Source: Akkermansia muciniphila (GTDB lineage: Bacteria; Verrucomicrobiota; Verrucomicrobiia; Verrucomicrobiales; V1-33). Taken from it: a DNA stretch of 56,711 nt. Position 1 is the stretch's first letter, and each line of letters begins with the position of its first letter. Below, piece after piece: positions 18,302 through 28,134 of the stretch. A program made the translations under genes and the position numbers. The notes beneath the pieces were generated by a model. The model saw only the letters and a list, made by a program, of their open reading frames with translations, had not been told where the DNA came from and did no database searches. The stretch is taken from positions 1 through 56,711 of the forward strand of contig CALQSQ010000028.1 of the NCBI GenBank assembly GCA_943333275.1, given 5' to 3'.

Positions 18302-20937
18302 TCCCTTCCCCCAATTACACGCGTCGTAGCGGCCGAGGTAACGAGGCCCTCACCATACTAGCCATCACCACCCAGGCCCTGCTCCTGCTCACCGCCCAAT
18401 CCTTCGCCGCTGAGCCCCTCGCCATTTCAGAAGTGAAACGCGAGGCACCCGTCGATTTCGCCAAGGACATCCACCCGCTTTTCAAACGCAGTTGCCTTGC
18501 ATGTCATAACACCACCAAAGCCAAGGCCGGGCTTAATCTGGAATCGCCACAAACGATTTTAAAAGGCGGTGACACCGGTCCCGCCGCCATCGCCGGGAAG
18601 GGCTCGGAAAGTCTGCTCCTGCGCAGCGCCGCCCATCAGGAGGACTCCGCCATGCCTCCTCCCGGCAACAAGGTAAACGCTCCCGATTTCTCGCCGGAGG
18701 AACTTGGATTGTTGAAACTTTGGATCGATCAGGGTCTCAAAGGCACCGCCGTTTCGGACAATGTCGCCGAATGGCGTTCCTTCCCCTCACAGAACTCCCC
18801 CGTCTCCGCAGCCGCGCTCTCCGGATCAGGCCGCATCGCCGCCGCCGCCCGCGGCAATCAGGTGCAACTCACCGAAATCTCCACCGGCGTGCCCTTGGGG
18901 ATGCTCACCGATCCAGAACTGGCCAAGCTGGACATTTACAAGGACAAGTCAGCTGCAGACCGCGATGCCGTCCAGGCCGTCGCCTTCGGTGGAGATGACC
19001 TCATGGCCACCGGAGGCTTCCGCACCGTGCGCCTCTGGCGACGCGGCCCGCTCGCAGAGACGCGCCCTGCCATCGACCTCCCCTCCCCCGCCCTCTGCCT
19101 TACCATTAGCGCGCAGCGTTCCGCCGCTGGCGATGAATCCGGCATGATCCGCGTCTGGGATCCAGCCGCAGAAAAACCCACCCTCCTGGAATGGAAAGAG
19201 CACACGACCGCCGTCCGCGCGCTCAGTTTCTCACCAGACGGACTGCTGCTGGCCTCTACCGCCGCCGACCGCAGCATCCGCCTCTGGGACGCGGCCACCC
19301 AAGCCGTCATCTTCCGTGCAGAATCCCCAGCCGAGGTCACCTCGCTGTGCTTCCTGAAAAATGGCACGGAATTGGCCGTCGCCAGCGCCGATGGCATGCT
19401 CCGCATTTTCCCCGTCACCAAGGACCAGCCTCCCACCCCGCCTGCCGCGCTGCGCGAATGGAAGCTCGCGGACCAGCCTGCCATCAACCTTGCAGCCCCG
19501 GACCCCGCTGGCACCCTAGTGCTCTGGATCAATCAGGAACCAAGCCTCCACCTCACGGAAACCGCCGACGGCAAACGCGTCGCGGACCTTCCCCTGGAGA
19601 ACCCGGCACAATTTCCCATCACCACTACGGAGCGCCGTCAGCAGGCCGCCCAGCGCCTGCTCGATGCCCGCAAGGCCAGGCTCACCGCCACCACGGAGGC
19701 AGTGAAAAAGGAAACCGACAACCTGCACGCCACGCACCAGAATCAGGAAAAAACCCGCGCCGACTGGCAGCGTAAACTGGATCTCGCCACAGCCGCAGAA
19801 GAGTCCTCGCGCTCCGCACCGGAAGACAAGCCCCGCAAGGAAGCCGCCACCAAGGCCACCGCCGATGCCAAGGCCGCCGAGCGCGCCTTTACCGATGCCC
19901 GCACCAATGCCGAACTCGCCGTCCGCCTCACCGCCCAGGCCCAGCAGGCCCAGGCCGCCGCCGATGGTGCCGCCGCCGCTGCGGAAACAGCCCTCGCAGA
20001 AATCGCCGCCACCCTCGACGCCCGCAAGAAAGCCCTCACTCCGCTCACCGCGCCAAAATCGCTCACCCTCATAAACGGAGGCAAAGTCGCCGTCATCTCC
20101 TTGGAAAATGGCCGCCTCCAATGGCACAGCACCGCCACCGGCGAGTTCCTCGACACCGCCGAGGGTGCCACCATCGGCTCCGGCAATCTCCTCATCTCCG
20201 CAGGCCCCGCCAATCTGCTAGTGGCCCGCGCAGATAAGAAAATTTCCCACCTCCAGCCCCGCCGCCTCTTCACCCTCGAACGCACCATCGGCAAACCCGA
20301 TGACGCTACCATCCTCTCCAACCGCGTCACCGCACTCAGCTTCTCCTCGGATGCCAGGCTCCTCGCCACCGGCGGCGGCGTGCCCTCCCGCAGCGGCGAA
20401 GCCAAAATCTGGAGCACCGCAGACGGATCACCCGTGCTCTCCATCCCCGACCCGCATTCGGACACCATCAACGCCCTCGCCTTCTCGCCCGATGACTCGC
20501 TGCTCGCCACCGCCGGCAGCGACCGCTGGGCCCGCGTCTTCAATGCCAACGATGGACACCAGGTCGCCGCCTTCGAAGGTCACAGCGGCCAGGTCCTCAG
20601 CATCACCTGGCGCAGCGATGGACTCGCCCTCGCCACCGGCGGCGCCGACAAAACGCTCCGCTACTGGGACCTCCTCGACAACAAACAAATCCGCAGCGTC
20701 ACCTCCTTCGGCAAGGAAGTCAGCGCCGTCTCCTGGCTCGGCACCACCGACACCGTCGCCAGCGCCAGCGGCGACGCCAACGTCCGCCTCAACGAGGAAG
20801 CCCTCCCCGGCAACAAAGGCTTCTGCTTCACCCTCGCCTCCGACCCCTCCGGAAAATTCCTCACCGCCGGTGGCGAAGATGGCATCCTCCGCATCTGGCT
20901 CACCGCCGGAAAAAAACTCCTCCGGGAAATTCCATAA
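18298..20937 (+). CDS. Cytochrome c-like/WD40 protein with coiled-coil insert
   Basis: An 879-residue protein. After a probable signal segment (about residues 17-38) comes a planctomycete cytochrome domain with CLACH at 66-70. A first WD40 block spans about 155-430, with a clear repeat AVRALSFSPDGLLLASTAADRSIRLWD written here only by its ends: AVRALSFSPD and RSIRLWD. An Ala/Glu/Lys-rich coiled coil occupies about 440-585, and a second WD40 block runs from about 590 to the end. The coiled coil may split one propeller or separate two. It is the last gene of the operon, with a terminator-like hairpin 13 bp after its stop. WD40 propellers act as protein-binding platforms, so it may scaffold the exported proteins encoded upstream. 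Confidence 0.88.
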   Translation: MIPSPNYTRRSGRGNEALTILAITTQALLLLTAQSFAAEPLAISEVKREAPVDFAKDIHPLFKRSCLACHNTTKAKAGLNLESPQTILKGGDTGPAAIAGKGSESLLLRSAAHQEDSAMPPPGNKVNAPDFSPEELGLLKLWIDQGLKGTAVSDNVAEWRSFPSQNSPVSAAALSGSGRIAAAARGNQVQLTEISTGVPLGMLTDPELAKLDIYKDKSAADRDAVQAVAFGGDDLMATGGFRTVRLWRRGPLAETRPAIDLPSPALCLTISAQRSAAGDESGMIRVWDPAAEKPTLLEWKEHTTAVRALSFSPDGLLLASTAADRSIRLWDAATQAVIFRAESPAEVTSLCFLKNGTELAVASADGMLRIFPVTKDQPPTPPAALREWKLADQPAINLAAPDPAGTLVLWINQEPSLHLTETADGKRVADLPLENPAQFPITTTERRQQAAQRLLDARKARLTATTEAVKKETDNLHATHQNQEKTRADWQRKLDLATAAEESSRSAPEDKPRKEAATKATADAKAAERAFTDARTNAELAVRLTAQAQQAQAAADGAAAAAETALAEIAATLDARKKALTPLTAPKSLTLINGGKVAVISLENGRLQWHSTATGEFLDTAEGATIGSGNLLISAGPANLLVARADKKISHLQPRRLFTLERTIGKPDDATILSNRVTALSFSSDARLLATGGGVPSRSGEAKIWSTADGSPVLSIPDPHSDTINALAFSPDDSLLATAGSDRWARVFNANDGHQVAAFEGHSGQVLSITWRSDGLALATGGADKTLRYWDLLDNKQIRSVTSFGKEVSAVSWLGTTDTVASASGDANVRLNEEALPGNKGFCFTLASDPSGKFLTAGGEDGILRIWLTAGKKLLREIP

Positions 20938-20949
20938 AACTCACGGACC

Positions 20950-20974
20950 CGCAGATCTGCGATTTTTGAAATCG
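20950..20974 (+). terminator. Possible intrinsic terminator after the cytochrome operon
   Basis: A perfect palindrome CGCAGATCTGCG (20950-20961) is followed at once by ATTTTT, and an alternative hairpin CGATTT-TTG-AAATCG (20960-20974) overlaps it. It lies 13 bp after the stop of the WD40 gene. The stem is short, so termination is only plausible. Confidence 0.35.
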
Positions 20975-21056
20975 AGTCAACCAACTGCTTTCCCATTGTA
21001 TCGCGGCGTCACCACTCTTAAGCTTGTGTGAGGTCCACCACCTCTATTCCATCGCC

Positions 21057-21326
21057 ATGACCACCGAAGAAATCAAAACCAGCCTGCGACAACTCCATGC
21101 CGAATTGGCACAGGGCGATGCTGTGGACCCCGAAGTTTCAAGCCTCTTACATGTTTTGGAAAAGGACATCCATTCCCTGCTGGATCAACCGAACGCAGGC
21201 GCCGCCCACGCCCATCCCCTAGCAGATCGTCTCGATGCCGCGGCGCTCCAGCTTGAAGTGGGGCATCCCAAGCTCGCGCCTGTTCTCCGCCAGGTGGGAG
21301 AGGCGCTCTCGCGGATCGGTATCTGA
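21057..21326 (+). CDS. DUF4404 family small protein
   Basis: An 89-residue soluble protein starting at ATG 21057. It is helical, with a conserved DUF4404 ending: HPKLAPVLRQVGEALSRIGI, and a middle helix LHVLEKDIHSLLDQ. The family occurs in many Gram-negative bacteria and has no known function. It has its own upstream space of about 120 bp after the cytochrome operon and converges on the M1 peptidase gene, with 16 bp between the stops. Confidence 0.75.
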   Translation: MTTEEIKTSLRQLHAELAQGDAVDPEVSSLLHVLEKDIHSLLDQPNAGAAHAHPLADRLDAAALQLEVGHPKLAPVLRQVGEALSRIGI

Positions 21327-21342
21327 TTTCGAGGTTGGCCTG

Positions 21343-23934
21343 CTATTGTGGTTTGGCCTGCTTCTCGAGCGTTTCGATTTTTTTCTGCATTTCGGCGGTC
21401 TTGCGCTCCAGAGCTTCAAATTTCTTCCATGCTTCAAGCGTGGGTTCGGGAGTTTTTAAACGGGTCTCAATCTGGGCCACGGCATCATTGGCGGCGGAGG
21501 AGGATGGCTCCCTCTCAATTCTGCCGATACTGCGGAGCATCGGCAAAACTAAGGGATCACCCAATTCCCCGAGCGCACGGGCGGCGGCAATGCGCACATT
21601 TGGATGCGGGTGATTCAGGTAGGAGGTGAGAAAATCCAAATTCTGCGTGGCCTTGGCATCGCGGCTCAGCACCGCGACCGTCTTTAAGGCCTCGCCCAGT
21701 TTACCCGGGGGCAGTGGATCGGACACAGCCTTGAGGGCTTCGACAATCGCTGGCAGTGACGCCTGCCGGCGCTGGTTTCCGAGCGCATCGATGGCGGAAG
21801 AAACGACCATGCCGTGGTAGGAACGGACTTTCAGCATGGGCGTCGGATCGTAATCTGACCACGCGGTCAGTGCGTTGATGGCCGAGGCAAGGATGGCGGG
21901 ATTTTTTTCGGCCCCAGTCAGAGTCAGCAGTGCCTCCTTAACCCCCGGTTGCACCAACGCCCCCAAGGCGTCCACCACGGCTTTTCTCACGCGTTCGTCA
22001 GGTTGGTGGAGATTTTCGATCAACAGATTTTTCGCCGCCTCCGTGCCGATGGTTTGCAGCGTCTTTGCCGACTCGACGCGCACGGCAAAATGCGCGTCAT
22101 TTTTCAGCACCTCGCGATGTTTCGCGATGGTGTCGTCGTTACCCTCCTTGAGATTGCCAACGGTCAGCAGCCGGGTTAGGAAATCGGCTTTGAGCAACTC
22201 CGCCTGATTGCTACCCGGACTGGGATCTGCCCATTTGGCCAGCACCGTGAGTTCAGGATCAAGACGAATGATTTGCGGGGCTTTGGGGAGGCGGAAATAG
22301 AACACTTCCTCGGCTTTGGAAACATCGATGGTGAAATCGTGCACGGTGCTGGCCTCATTCTCCTTGCAGACGAATCGAACGGGCACGGGCAAACGGAAGA
22401 GCATCACCTTGTCATCCACTTTTTGCGTCTGGCGCACGGTCAGCTTGGCCAGCTTCTGCTGTTCATCCCAGACGTATTCGGCATTCATTTCCGGCACCCC
22501 GCCGTGATGGACCCATTGATCAAAAAACTGATCCAGTGATTTGCCGCTGACCTCCTCGAGCACGTCCTGGAGGTCATCGGTGGTCACGATGCCATTGCGA
22601 TGACGCTCGATGTAGGTGCGGATGCCCTTCTGATAAAGTTCCTTTCCCAGCTGGCTGCGCAGCATGTGCAGCACCCACGCGCCCTTTGGATATGCCCGGG
22701 CATCGAACTGCTGCATGGGTTCGCCATAGTCCTTCCAGACAATGGGGCGCGTGTCGTTGGACTGGATGACGTTGCGTGCCTCATTCCGCAGGCTCACCAG
22801 CATGCCCTCACGACCGTTTTTTGCCTCCTCAAAAAGAACGGTATAATAACTGGCGAAACCCTCGTTCAGCCAGATGTGCGCCCAGTCCCGGCACGTCAGC
22901 AGGTCCCCAAACCATTGGTGGGCCATTTCATGCGCATCCAGTTGCCGCACTGTCCCAAGCTCACCAATCGAGGCCGGCACCAGCGCATTGACCGCCATGA
23001 AGGAACAACTCGTGTTCTCCATGCCGCCTGCGAGAAAGTCCAGGCAATACACCTGCGAATATTTGTCCCAGGGAAAATCACAGCCGATTTCTTTCTGGAA
23101 AAATTCCATGATCTGTCGAGTGTCGCGAAAGGCGATTTCAGCCTGCGGCGCTTCGCTCGGCGGCACATACATTGAAAGCGGCACTTTTCCCACCTCAGCG
23201 TCGAGGCGATGAAATTTACCGGCAGCCAGAGCAATCAAATAGTTCACATGCGGTTGCTCCTGGGACCAATGCCACGCCTGCAAACCCTGCTCATCTTTGG
23301 TCTGGGAAATCAGTTTCCCATTCGAAATGACGCTGAGCCCATCATCCACATGGCAGGTGACTTCGCTGGTGAATCGCTCATTGGGATAATCGTAACACGG
23401 AAACCAGTAACGATGATATTCTGCCTCCCCCTGACTCCATACCTGAAGATCCTCGGGAGCGTAACCAACTTCCGGGGTCCGGAAATACAGACCCTTTTTG
23501 GGTTCTCCATGATACTGCACCGACAATGTCGCCACCGTTCCCACGGGCAGCGGAGGCGAGAAATTAAGCACCAATTGTTCGGGCGTTTTTTCCCAATGCT
23601 CCAAAGTGGCCCCAGCCACACTCACGACATCCATCTCCAAATCCATGGCATCCAGATTCAGCTTATTCAACGGCTGCCCCACCGGCGCAAACCGTATCGT
23701 CACCACGCCGCGGATACTGCGCTTGCCGAAATCAGGCGTCACATCCAGGGTCAAATGCTGGATATCCACCAACCGATCCCTGGCATACTTCCTTCCAGGC
23801 TTCACCACGTCACCCAAAGTGAACAGGTGATCTTTCCGGCAATTCCCAAGACATTCCGAGCTATTTTCAGCAGTCGAAAAGGATGGCGCGAGAAGGACGA
23901 TGAGACAGAGGAGTTTACGCATGGAGCGGGCCAT
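21343..23934 (-). CDS. Exported M1 family metallopeptidase with HEAT repeats
   Basis: An 863-residue protein with a signal peptide (about residues 1-22; a second in-frame Met at residue 5 is an alternative start). The N-terminal beta domain is followed by the M1 substrate motif GGMENT (303-308) and the zinc site HEMAH (335-339) with the distal Glu358 in NEGFASY, so the active site is complete. The C-terminal third (about 590-820) consists of HEAT-like helical repeats, ending in a short coiled coil (about 825-860). M1 enzymes are zinc aminopeptidases acting on peptide N-termini. Export suggests a periplasmic role in peptide use. It diverges from the cytochrome gene at 24166. Confidence 0.93.
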   Translation of the reverse strand: MARSMRKLLCLIVLLAPSFSTAENSSECLGNCRKDHLFTLGDVVKPGRKYARDRLVDIQHLTLDVTPDFGKRSIRGVVTIRFAPVGQPLNKLNLDAMDLEMDVVSVAGATLEHWEKTPEQLVLNFSPPLPVGTVATLSVQYHGEPKKGLYFRTPEVGYAPEDLQVWSQGEAEYHRYWFPCYDYPNERFTSEVTCHVDDGLSVISNGKLISQTKDEQGLQAWHWSQEQPHVNYLIALAAGKFHRLDAEVGKVPLSMYVPPSEAPQAEIAFRDTRQIMEFFQKEIGCDFPWDKYSQVYCLDFLAGGMENTSCSFMAVNALVPASIGELGTVRQLDAHEMAHQWFGDLLTCRDWAHIWLNEGFASYYTVLFEEAKNGREGMLVSLRNEARNVIQSNDTRPIVWKDYGEPMQQFDARAYPKGAWVLHMLRSQLGKELYQKGIRTYIERHRNGIVTTDDLQDVLEEVSGKSLDQFFDQWVHHGGVPEMNAEYVWDEQQKLAKLTVRQTQKVDDKVMLFRLPVPVRFVCKENEASTVHDFTIDVSKAEEVFYFRLPKAPQIIRLDPELTVLAKWADPSPGSNQAELLKADFLTRLLTVGNLKEGNDDTIAKHREVLKNDAHFAVRVESAKTLQTIGTEAAKNLLIENLHQPDERVRKAVVDALGALVQPGVKEALLTLTGAEKNPAILASAINALTAWSDYDPTPMLKVRSYHGMVVSSAIDALGNQRRQASLPAIVEALKAVSDPLPPGKLGEALKTVAVLSRDAKATQNLDFLTSYLNHPHPNVRIAAARALGELGDPLVLPMLRSIGRIEREPSSSAANDAVAQIETRLKTPEPTLEAWKKFEALERKTAEMQKKIETLEKQAKPQ

Positions 23935-24165
23935 TTACCAAAAAATGACCGCAAGCGCAAACTCCAAAGCGCGGGGTTATTCATCCCACGACCCCAACTG
24001 AGGATGCCACGCAAGGGGCCAGAACATGGCTCTGGAACAAGGCGATTTCGAATCGCCCGTGAACAGTGCTGACAAACCGCTTTGGCCTGTTCGAGACGAA
24101 CGCAAAATGAGCCCCCCTAAATTTCCGCGAAAGGGGCCTGTTCCAAATTCCAATTTTGAGATGAA
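23935..24165. promoter_or_regulatory. Divergent control region with nested inverted repeats
   Basis: This region separates two divergent genes, so both promoters should lie here, but no clear -35/-10 pair stands out. It contains a near-perfect hairpin GGCGATT-TCG-AATCGCC at 24041-24057, and a wider inverted repeat, TGGAACAAGGC near 24033 against GCCTGTTCCA near 24136. These may be operators or part of a small structured RNA. Confidence 0.3.
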
Positions 24166-26646
24166 ATGCATCTGATGAAATCGATTTCAATCCTGTTCAC
24201 TCTTGCAGCTTTCCCGATTTGTTGCACGACGATTGTCGCAGGCGATCCTCCGCCATCCCTGGACACAGACAGCTACAATCAATGGAAGGATGCGCTCAAG
24301 GCCGGTGAGGCGACTCCGCCTGAACGGATCAAAGCCCTGCCGGGATTCACAGTGGAACGCCTGCGATCCGCCGCCCCGGACGAAGGATCCTGGATTGCGA
24401 TGACCTTCGATCCCAAGGGACGCCTCATCATTTCCCGCGAGGACAAGGGCCTCCTGAGGATGACGCTGGATGATGGAAAATTGGAAACGATCGATTCTAC
24501 GCTGCTGGAGGTTCGTGGTTTGCTTTTTGTTGGCAAGGATCTGCTGGCCCACGCCAACAATTCCCACGCTCTCTACAAGCTTCGCGATACCGATGAAGAC
24601 GGCACTTACGACGAGGTGAACAAACTTCGTGAAACTCCCGGCGGCGTGGGGCATGGGCGCAACCAACTCGCACTGGGACCGGATGGCGCGGTCTACCTTA
24701 CCTGTGGTGATGATGTGAAAGCACCTGAAGGTGGCTTCGATGCAGTTTCACCCTTTCGAAATTATGCCGACGATAAGCTGCTCCCGGCACCCTGGGATAA
24801 ATTTAACTGGAGCGATTCGTCGCACGCTCCGGTCGGCCACTTGGTAAGGACTGACGTGGATGGCAAAAAATGGGAAATCATCTGCGGCGGGCTGCGCAAT
24901 CCATTTGGAATCGCAATCAATCCCGAGGGGGAGATTTTTACCTATGATGCAGATATTGAATGGGACATTGGACTTCCGTCATATCGGCCCACTCGGATCC
25001 TTCACCTTGTGAGCGGCGTGGATTTCGGCTGGCGCGGTGCCTCGCGGGCTCTGCCGGCATGGTTTCCAGACACTGCCCCGTCCGTCGTGGACATTGGCAA
25101 GGGATCGCCCACCGGCTGTGTCTTCGGAACGAACAGCCAATGGCCGGAAGCATGGAAGAGCACGTTCTTTGCCTTGGACTGGGCTTATGGAAGAATCCAC
25201 GCAGTCACGCTGACACCGGAAGGAGCAACCTATCGCGGAAAGAGTCAGATTTTCCTTGAAGGACGTCCGTTGAATGTGACGAGCGCGACATTCGGACCGG
25301 ATGGACAGATGTATTTCATCACGGGTGGGCGTCGCACCCAGTCGGGTTTGTATCGGGTCCGATTTTCAGGGACGCCTGATCACAAGCCGGCGGTGGCGGA
25401 TGGAACGGCGGTGGCGGCCCGGCAACTTCGACATCAGTTGGAAACCTGCCAGACGATGCGAAGCCAGGCGTGTTTGGATCTGGCATGGCAAAGTCTGCGC
25501 AGTGAAGATTTATGGCTGCGGCGCGCCGCCCGAATCGCCGTTGAAAATCAGGACCCCAAGGAATGGATGGATCGAGCCGGGCCCGAGACGGATTCGACCG
25601 CTCTGGCTGAAATTTCACTCTCCCTGGGGCGCGTTGGAGGAATCTCCGGATTCAAGCTGTTGGAGCAAAAATTCGGGTTGTTCAATTTTCCCAAACTTTC
25701 CGAAGAGCAGCAAAAATCATTGATCCGAGCCCTGCAAATTGGCGTTCTCCGAACAGGGACGCATCTGGACGCCGGGACGCTGGCGCGCTTGGAAGCACTT
25801 TTCCCGCTTACAGCATCCGAACCCAACCGGTTACTCTGCGAATTGCTGATAGTGGAACGATCCGAGAATGTGATCGAACGCGCCCTGCCCTTTTGCGGCG
25901 GAAATCAACCCCAGGAGGAACGGCTCTATTATTTGATCAGCACCGGTCTGGCCACGACCGGATGGAAATTGGATACCCGCCGGGGATGGCTCAAAGCCTT
26001 TGCGACCCTGCGAACCGAAGCCATCGGCGGACCAGCGGTGCCGCAACAACTCGACTACCTGCGCTCTCATTTCCTCAACAGCCTCAGTGATGCTGAGAAG
26101 CGTTCGCTCACCGATGAAATTTCCGCCGCCGAGCGGACCTCCGCCACTGTGGCCGTTCCCGCAGAACCGAGGGCCTTCGTGAAAGCATGGGACTTGGAAA
26201 GCTTGCAGGCCGAGATGGCAAGGTTGGAATCCAAACCTGATCTGGCAAATGGCAAAAGACTTTTCACCTCCGCCACCTGCATCCAGTGCCACCGTTCAGG
26301 CACAGAGGGCGGGCAGATCGGTCCGGACCTTACGGCCATCGGCAAGCGTTTTGATCGGCGCACGATATTGGAATCCGTCATCGAGCCCTGGAAAGTCGTC
26401 GCCGATCCCTATCGCATGGCCTCGGTAACGATGAACTCCGGCGTCATTTTTAGCGGACGCCTCATGGCCGAGGAAGCGACCGCACTGAAGATTGCCACCA
26501 ATCCCATTGAACCAGGTAGCATAGCCGTGGCGCCGCGCGATCAAATCGCCTCGACACTCATCCTTTCGGCCATGCCACCCGGATTGTTCAATTCATTCAC
26601 CGCCACGGAGGCGCGCGATCTCCTGGCCTGGATGGAGTCCCAGTGA
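24166..26646 (+). CDS. PVC-type CxxCH cytochrome with dehydrogenase-like propeller and HEAT repeats
   Basis: An 826-residue protein with an N-terminal signal (about residues 1-26; the Met at residue 4 is an alternative start). Residues about 55-410 resemble a soluble glucose/sorbosone dehydrogenase-type beta-propeller (LGPDGAVYLTCGD, GLRNPFGIAINPEGEIF, SGVDFGWRG). A helical HEAT-like middle follows, then a C-terminal cytochrome domain with CIQCHR at about 705-710 and the downstream GPDLTAIGKRFDRRTILESV block typical of this PVC family. It is probably an exported haem protein that oxidises a sugar or other organic substrate; the substrate is unknown. It converges on a DUF1501 gene with 6 bp between the stops. 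Confidence 0.88.
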   Translation: MHLMKSISILFTLAAFPICCTTIVAGDPPPSLDTDSYNQWKDALKAGEATPPERIKALPGFTVERLRSAAPDEGSWIAMTFDPKGRLIISREDKGLLRMTLDDGKLETIDSTLLEVRGLLFVGKDLLAHANNSHALYKLRDTDEDGTYDEVNKLRETPGGVGHGRNQLALGPDGAVYLTCGDDVKAPEGGFDAVSPFRNYADDKLLPAPWDKFNWSDSSHAPVGHLVRTDVDGKKWEIICGGLRNPFGIAINPEGEIFTYDADIEWDIGLPSYRPTRILHLVSGVDFGWRGASRALPAWFPDTAPSVVDIGKGSPTGCVFGTNSQWPEAWKSTFFALDWAYGRIHAVTLTPEGATYRGKSQIFLEGRPLNVTSATFGPDGQMYFITGGRRTQSGLYRVRFSGTPDHKPAVADGTAVAARQLRHQLETCQTMRSQACLDLAWQSLRSEDLWLRRAARIAVENQDPKEWMDRAGPETDSTALAEISLSLGRVGGISGFKLLEQKFGLFNFPKLSEEQQKSLIRALQIGVLRTGTHLDAGTLARLEALFPLTASEPNRLLCELLIVERSENVIERALPFCGGNQPQEERLYYLISTGLATTGWKLDTRRGWLKAFATLRTEAIGGPAVPQQLDYLRSHFLNSLSDAEKRSLTDEISAAERTSATVAVPAEPRAFVKAWDLESLQAEMARLESKPDLANGKRLFTSATCIQCHRSGTEGGQIGPDLTAIGKRFDRRTILESVIEPWKVVADPYRMASVTMNSGVIFSGRLMAEEATALKIATNPIEPGSIAVAPRDQIASTLILSAMPPGLFNSFTATEARDLLAWMESQ

Positions 26647-26652
26647 AATTGT

Positions 26653-28065
26653 TCAAGCACCCGCCAGTTCATGGAGAACCGTTCCTCCATTGGTAATGAG
26701 ACGGGGCCGGTTCAAGGGATCCAGGAAGGACCCGGCGGGATCAATCCCCAACAAGTGGAAGATCGTGGCCGCCAAATCCTGCGGATGCACGGGACGCGTT
26801 TCAGGCAGGGCTCCCAGGCGGTCGCTGGAGCCAATGATCTGTCCGCCACCGATGCCCGCGCCCGCCATGACGACAGAAAACACCGAACCCCAGTGATCGC
26901 GCCCACCATTGGGGTTGATCTTGGGTGTGCGGCCAAATTCACCCATGACGACAACAAGCGTTTCCTGCAAAAGGCCCCGCTGCTGCAGGTCTTCAATGAA
27001 GGAGGCAAACGTTTTGTCGAATTGCGGACACAGCACATTGCGAATGCGAGCCACGTGATCCGTATGGGTATCCCAGAGCGGATTCGCCTCGGCAGCCTGT
27101 CCGTCCCCCTCGCGGGGCCAGTTCACCTGCACGAGTCGGGTGCCGGATTCGATCAAACGACGAGAAAGCAGCAGGCTCTGGCCAAATTTGTGGCGTCCGT
27201 AGGCATCACGCGAAATGGATGTTTCCTTCTCCAGGGAAAATGCTTCGCGACTTGTTTCAGAGTGCAGAAGATCAAAGGCCTTGTGGTGCATTTCACCCAA
27301 TTCCGCAACGGCGTTGCTCTGGGCGCCCTGGCTGAAATGTTTGTCGAACTGCCCCAGCAATTCAAAACGTTCCTCCAGCCTGACGGCACTCACTTTTTCA
27401 TCCAGAGTCATGCCCTCGATGCGCATGGGGGTCTGGGTGGGATCACATTTCATCAGGGTGGGATGCCATTTCGATCCCATGAACCCGCCGTTTTGACCGG
27501 GCCAGACGATGTGCCCGTTGTTGTAGATTTCATCCGGCAAGGCAACGGCTGAAAGGGGAGAGCGGGTGCTGGGCCGGAGTGTTCCAACGACGGCGGCAAT
27601 GCTCGGCCAGTCTTCCGGACTCGGGGGGACATTTTCGGCCTTCGTGGCGGGCTCATATCCGGTCAGCATGCAGGCTCCGCTTGTCGAGTGTGAATGGATG
27701 TCTGTGCACATCGAACGAATCACGGCGAGATGATGAGCAATTTTTGCTGTGAACGGAAGCGTTTCGCAGAAGTGCATGCCTGGAACGCTGGTGGAGATCG
27801 GACGGAAGTTTCCCCGTATATCCACCGGGGCATCCGGCTTTGGATCAAATGTTTCATGCTGCGGCGGACCACCACTGAGGAAGACAATGATGCAGGATTT
27901 GGCCTTGCCAAAACTTGCAGACCTCGAGATTGCATCTGCCGTCGAATTGCCTCGCAGCAACCCGGGCAGGGACAACCCCATGGCACCCAACCCGCCTATA
28001 CGAAGCCACTCCCGCCGCGACCAGTGGCCGCGGAGTGGCGCTGTCAAAGTTGAGGCGAGTGGCAT
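26653..28065 (-). CDS. DUF1501 family secreted protein (fourth copy)
   Basis: A 470-residue protein with a Tat-type signal SRREWLRIGGLGAMGLSLPG. DUF1501 landmarks are FLSGGPPQHETFDPKPDAP, the GRHKFGQSLLLSRRLIESG block, VVMGEFGRTPKINPNGGRDH and the C-terminal HPQDLAATIFHLLGIDP. It is more diverged from the tandem pair at 10958-13641 than those are from each other. It is encoded tail-to-tail with the dehydrogenase-like cytochrome and is probably transcribed independently. Confidence 0.9.
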   Translation of the reverse strand: MPLASTLTAPLRGHWSRREWLRIGGLGAMGLSLPGLLRGNSTADAISRSASFGKAKSCIIVFLSGGPPQHETFDPKPDAPVDIRGNFRPISTSVPGMHFCETLPFTAKIAHHLAVIRSMCTDIHSHSTSGACMLTGYEPATKAENVPPSPEDWPSIAAVVGTLRPSTRSPLSAVALPDEIYNNGHIVWPGQNGGFMGSKWHPTLMKCDPTQTPMRIEGMTLDEKVSAVRLEERFELLGQFDKHFSQGAQSNAVAELGEMHHKAFDLLHSETSREAFSLEKETSISRDAYGRHKFGQSLLLSRRLIESGTRLVQVNWPREGDGQAAEANPLWDTHTDHVARIRNVLCPQFDKTFASFIEDLQQRGLLQETLVVVMGEFGRTPKINPNGGRDHWGSVFSVVMAGAGIGGGQIIGSSDRLGALPETRPVHPQDLAATIFHLLGIDPAGSFLDPLNRPRLITNGGTVLHELAGA

Positions 28066-28134
28066 GAACCCATGCTGACACAGCTCAGCCCAACCTCAAT
28101 TCTTTGAGGGGCCTTTTTTGAGTAACCGCCGACG

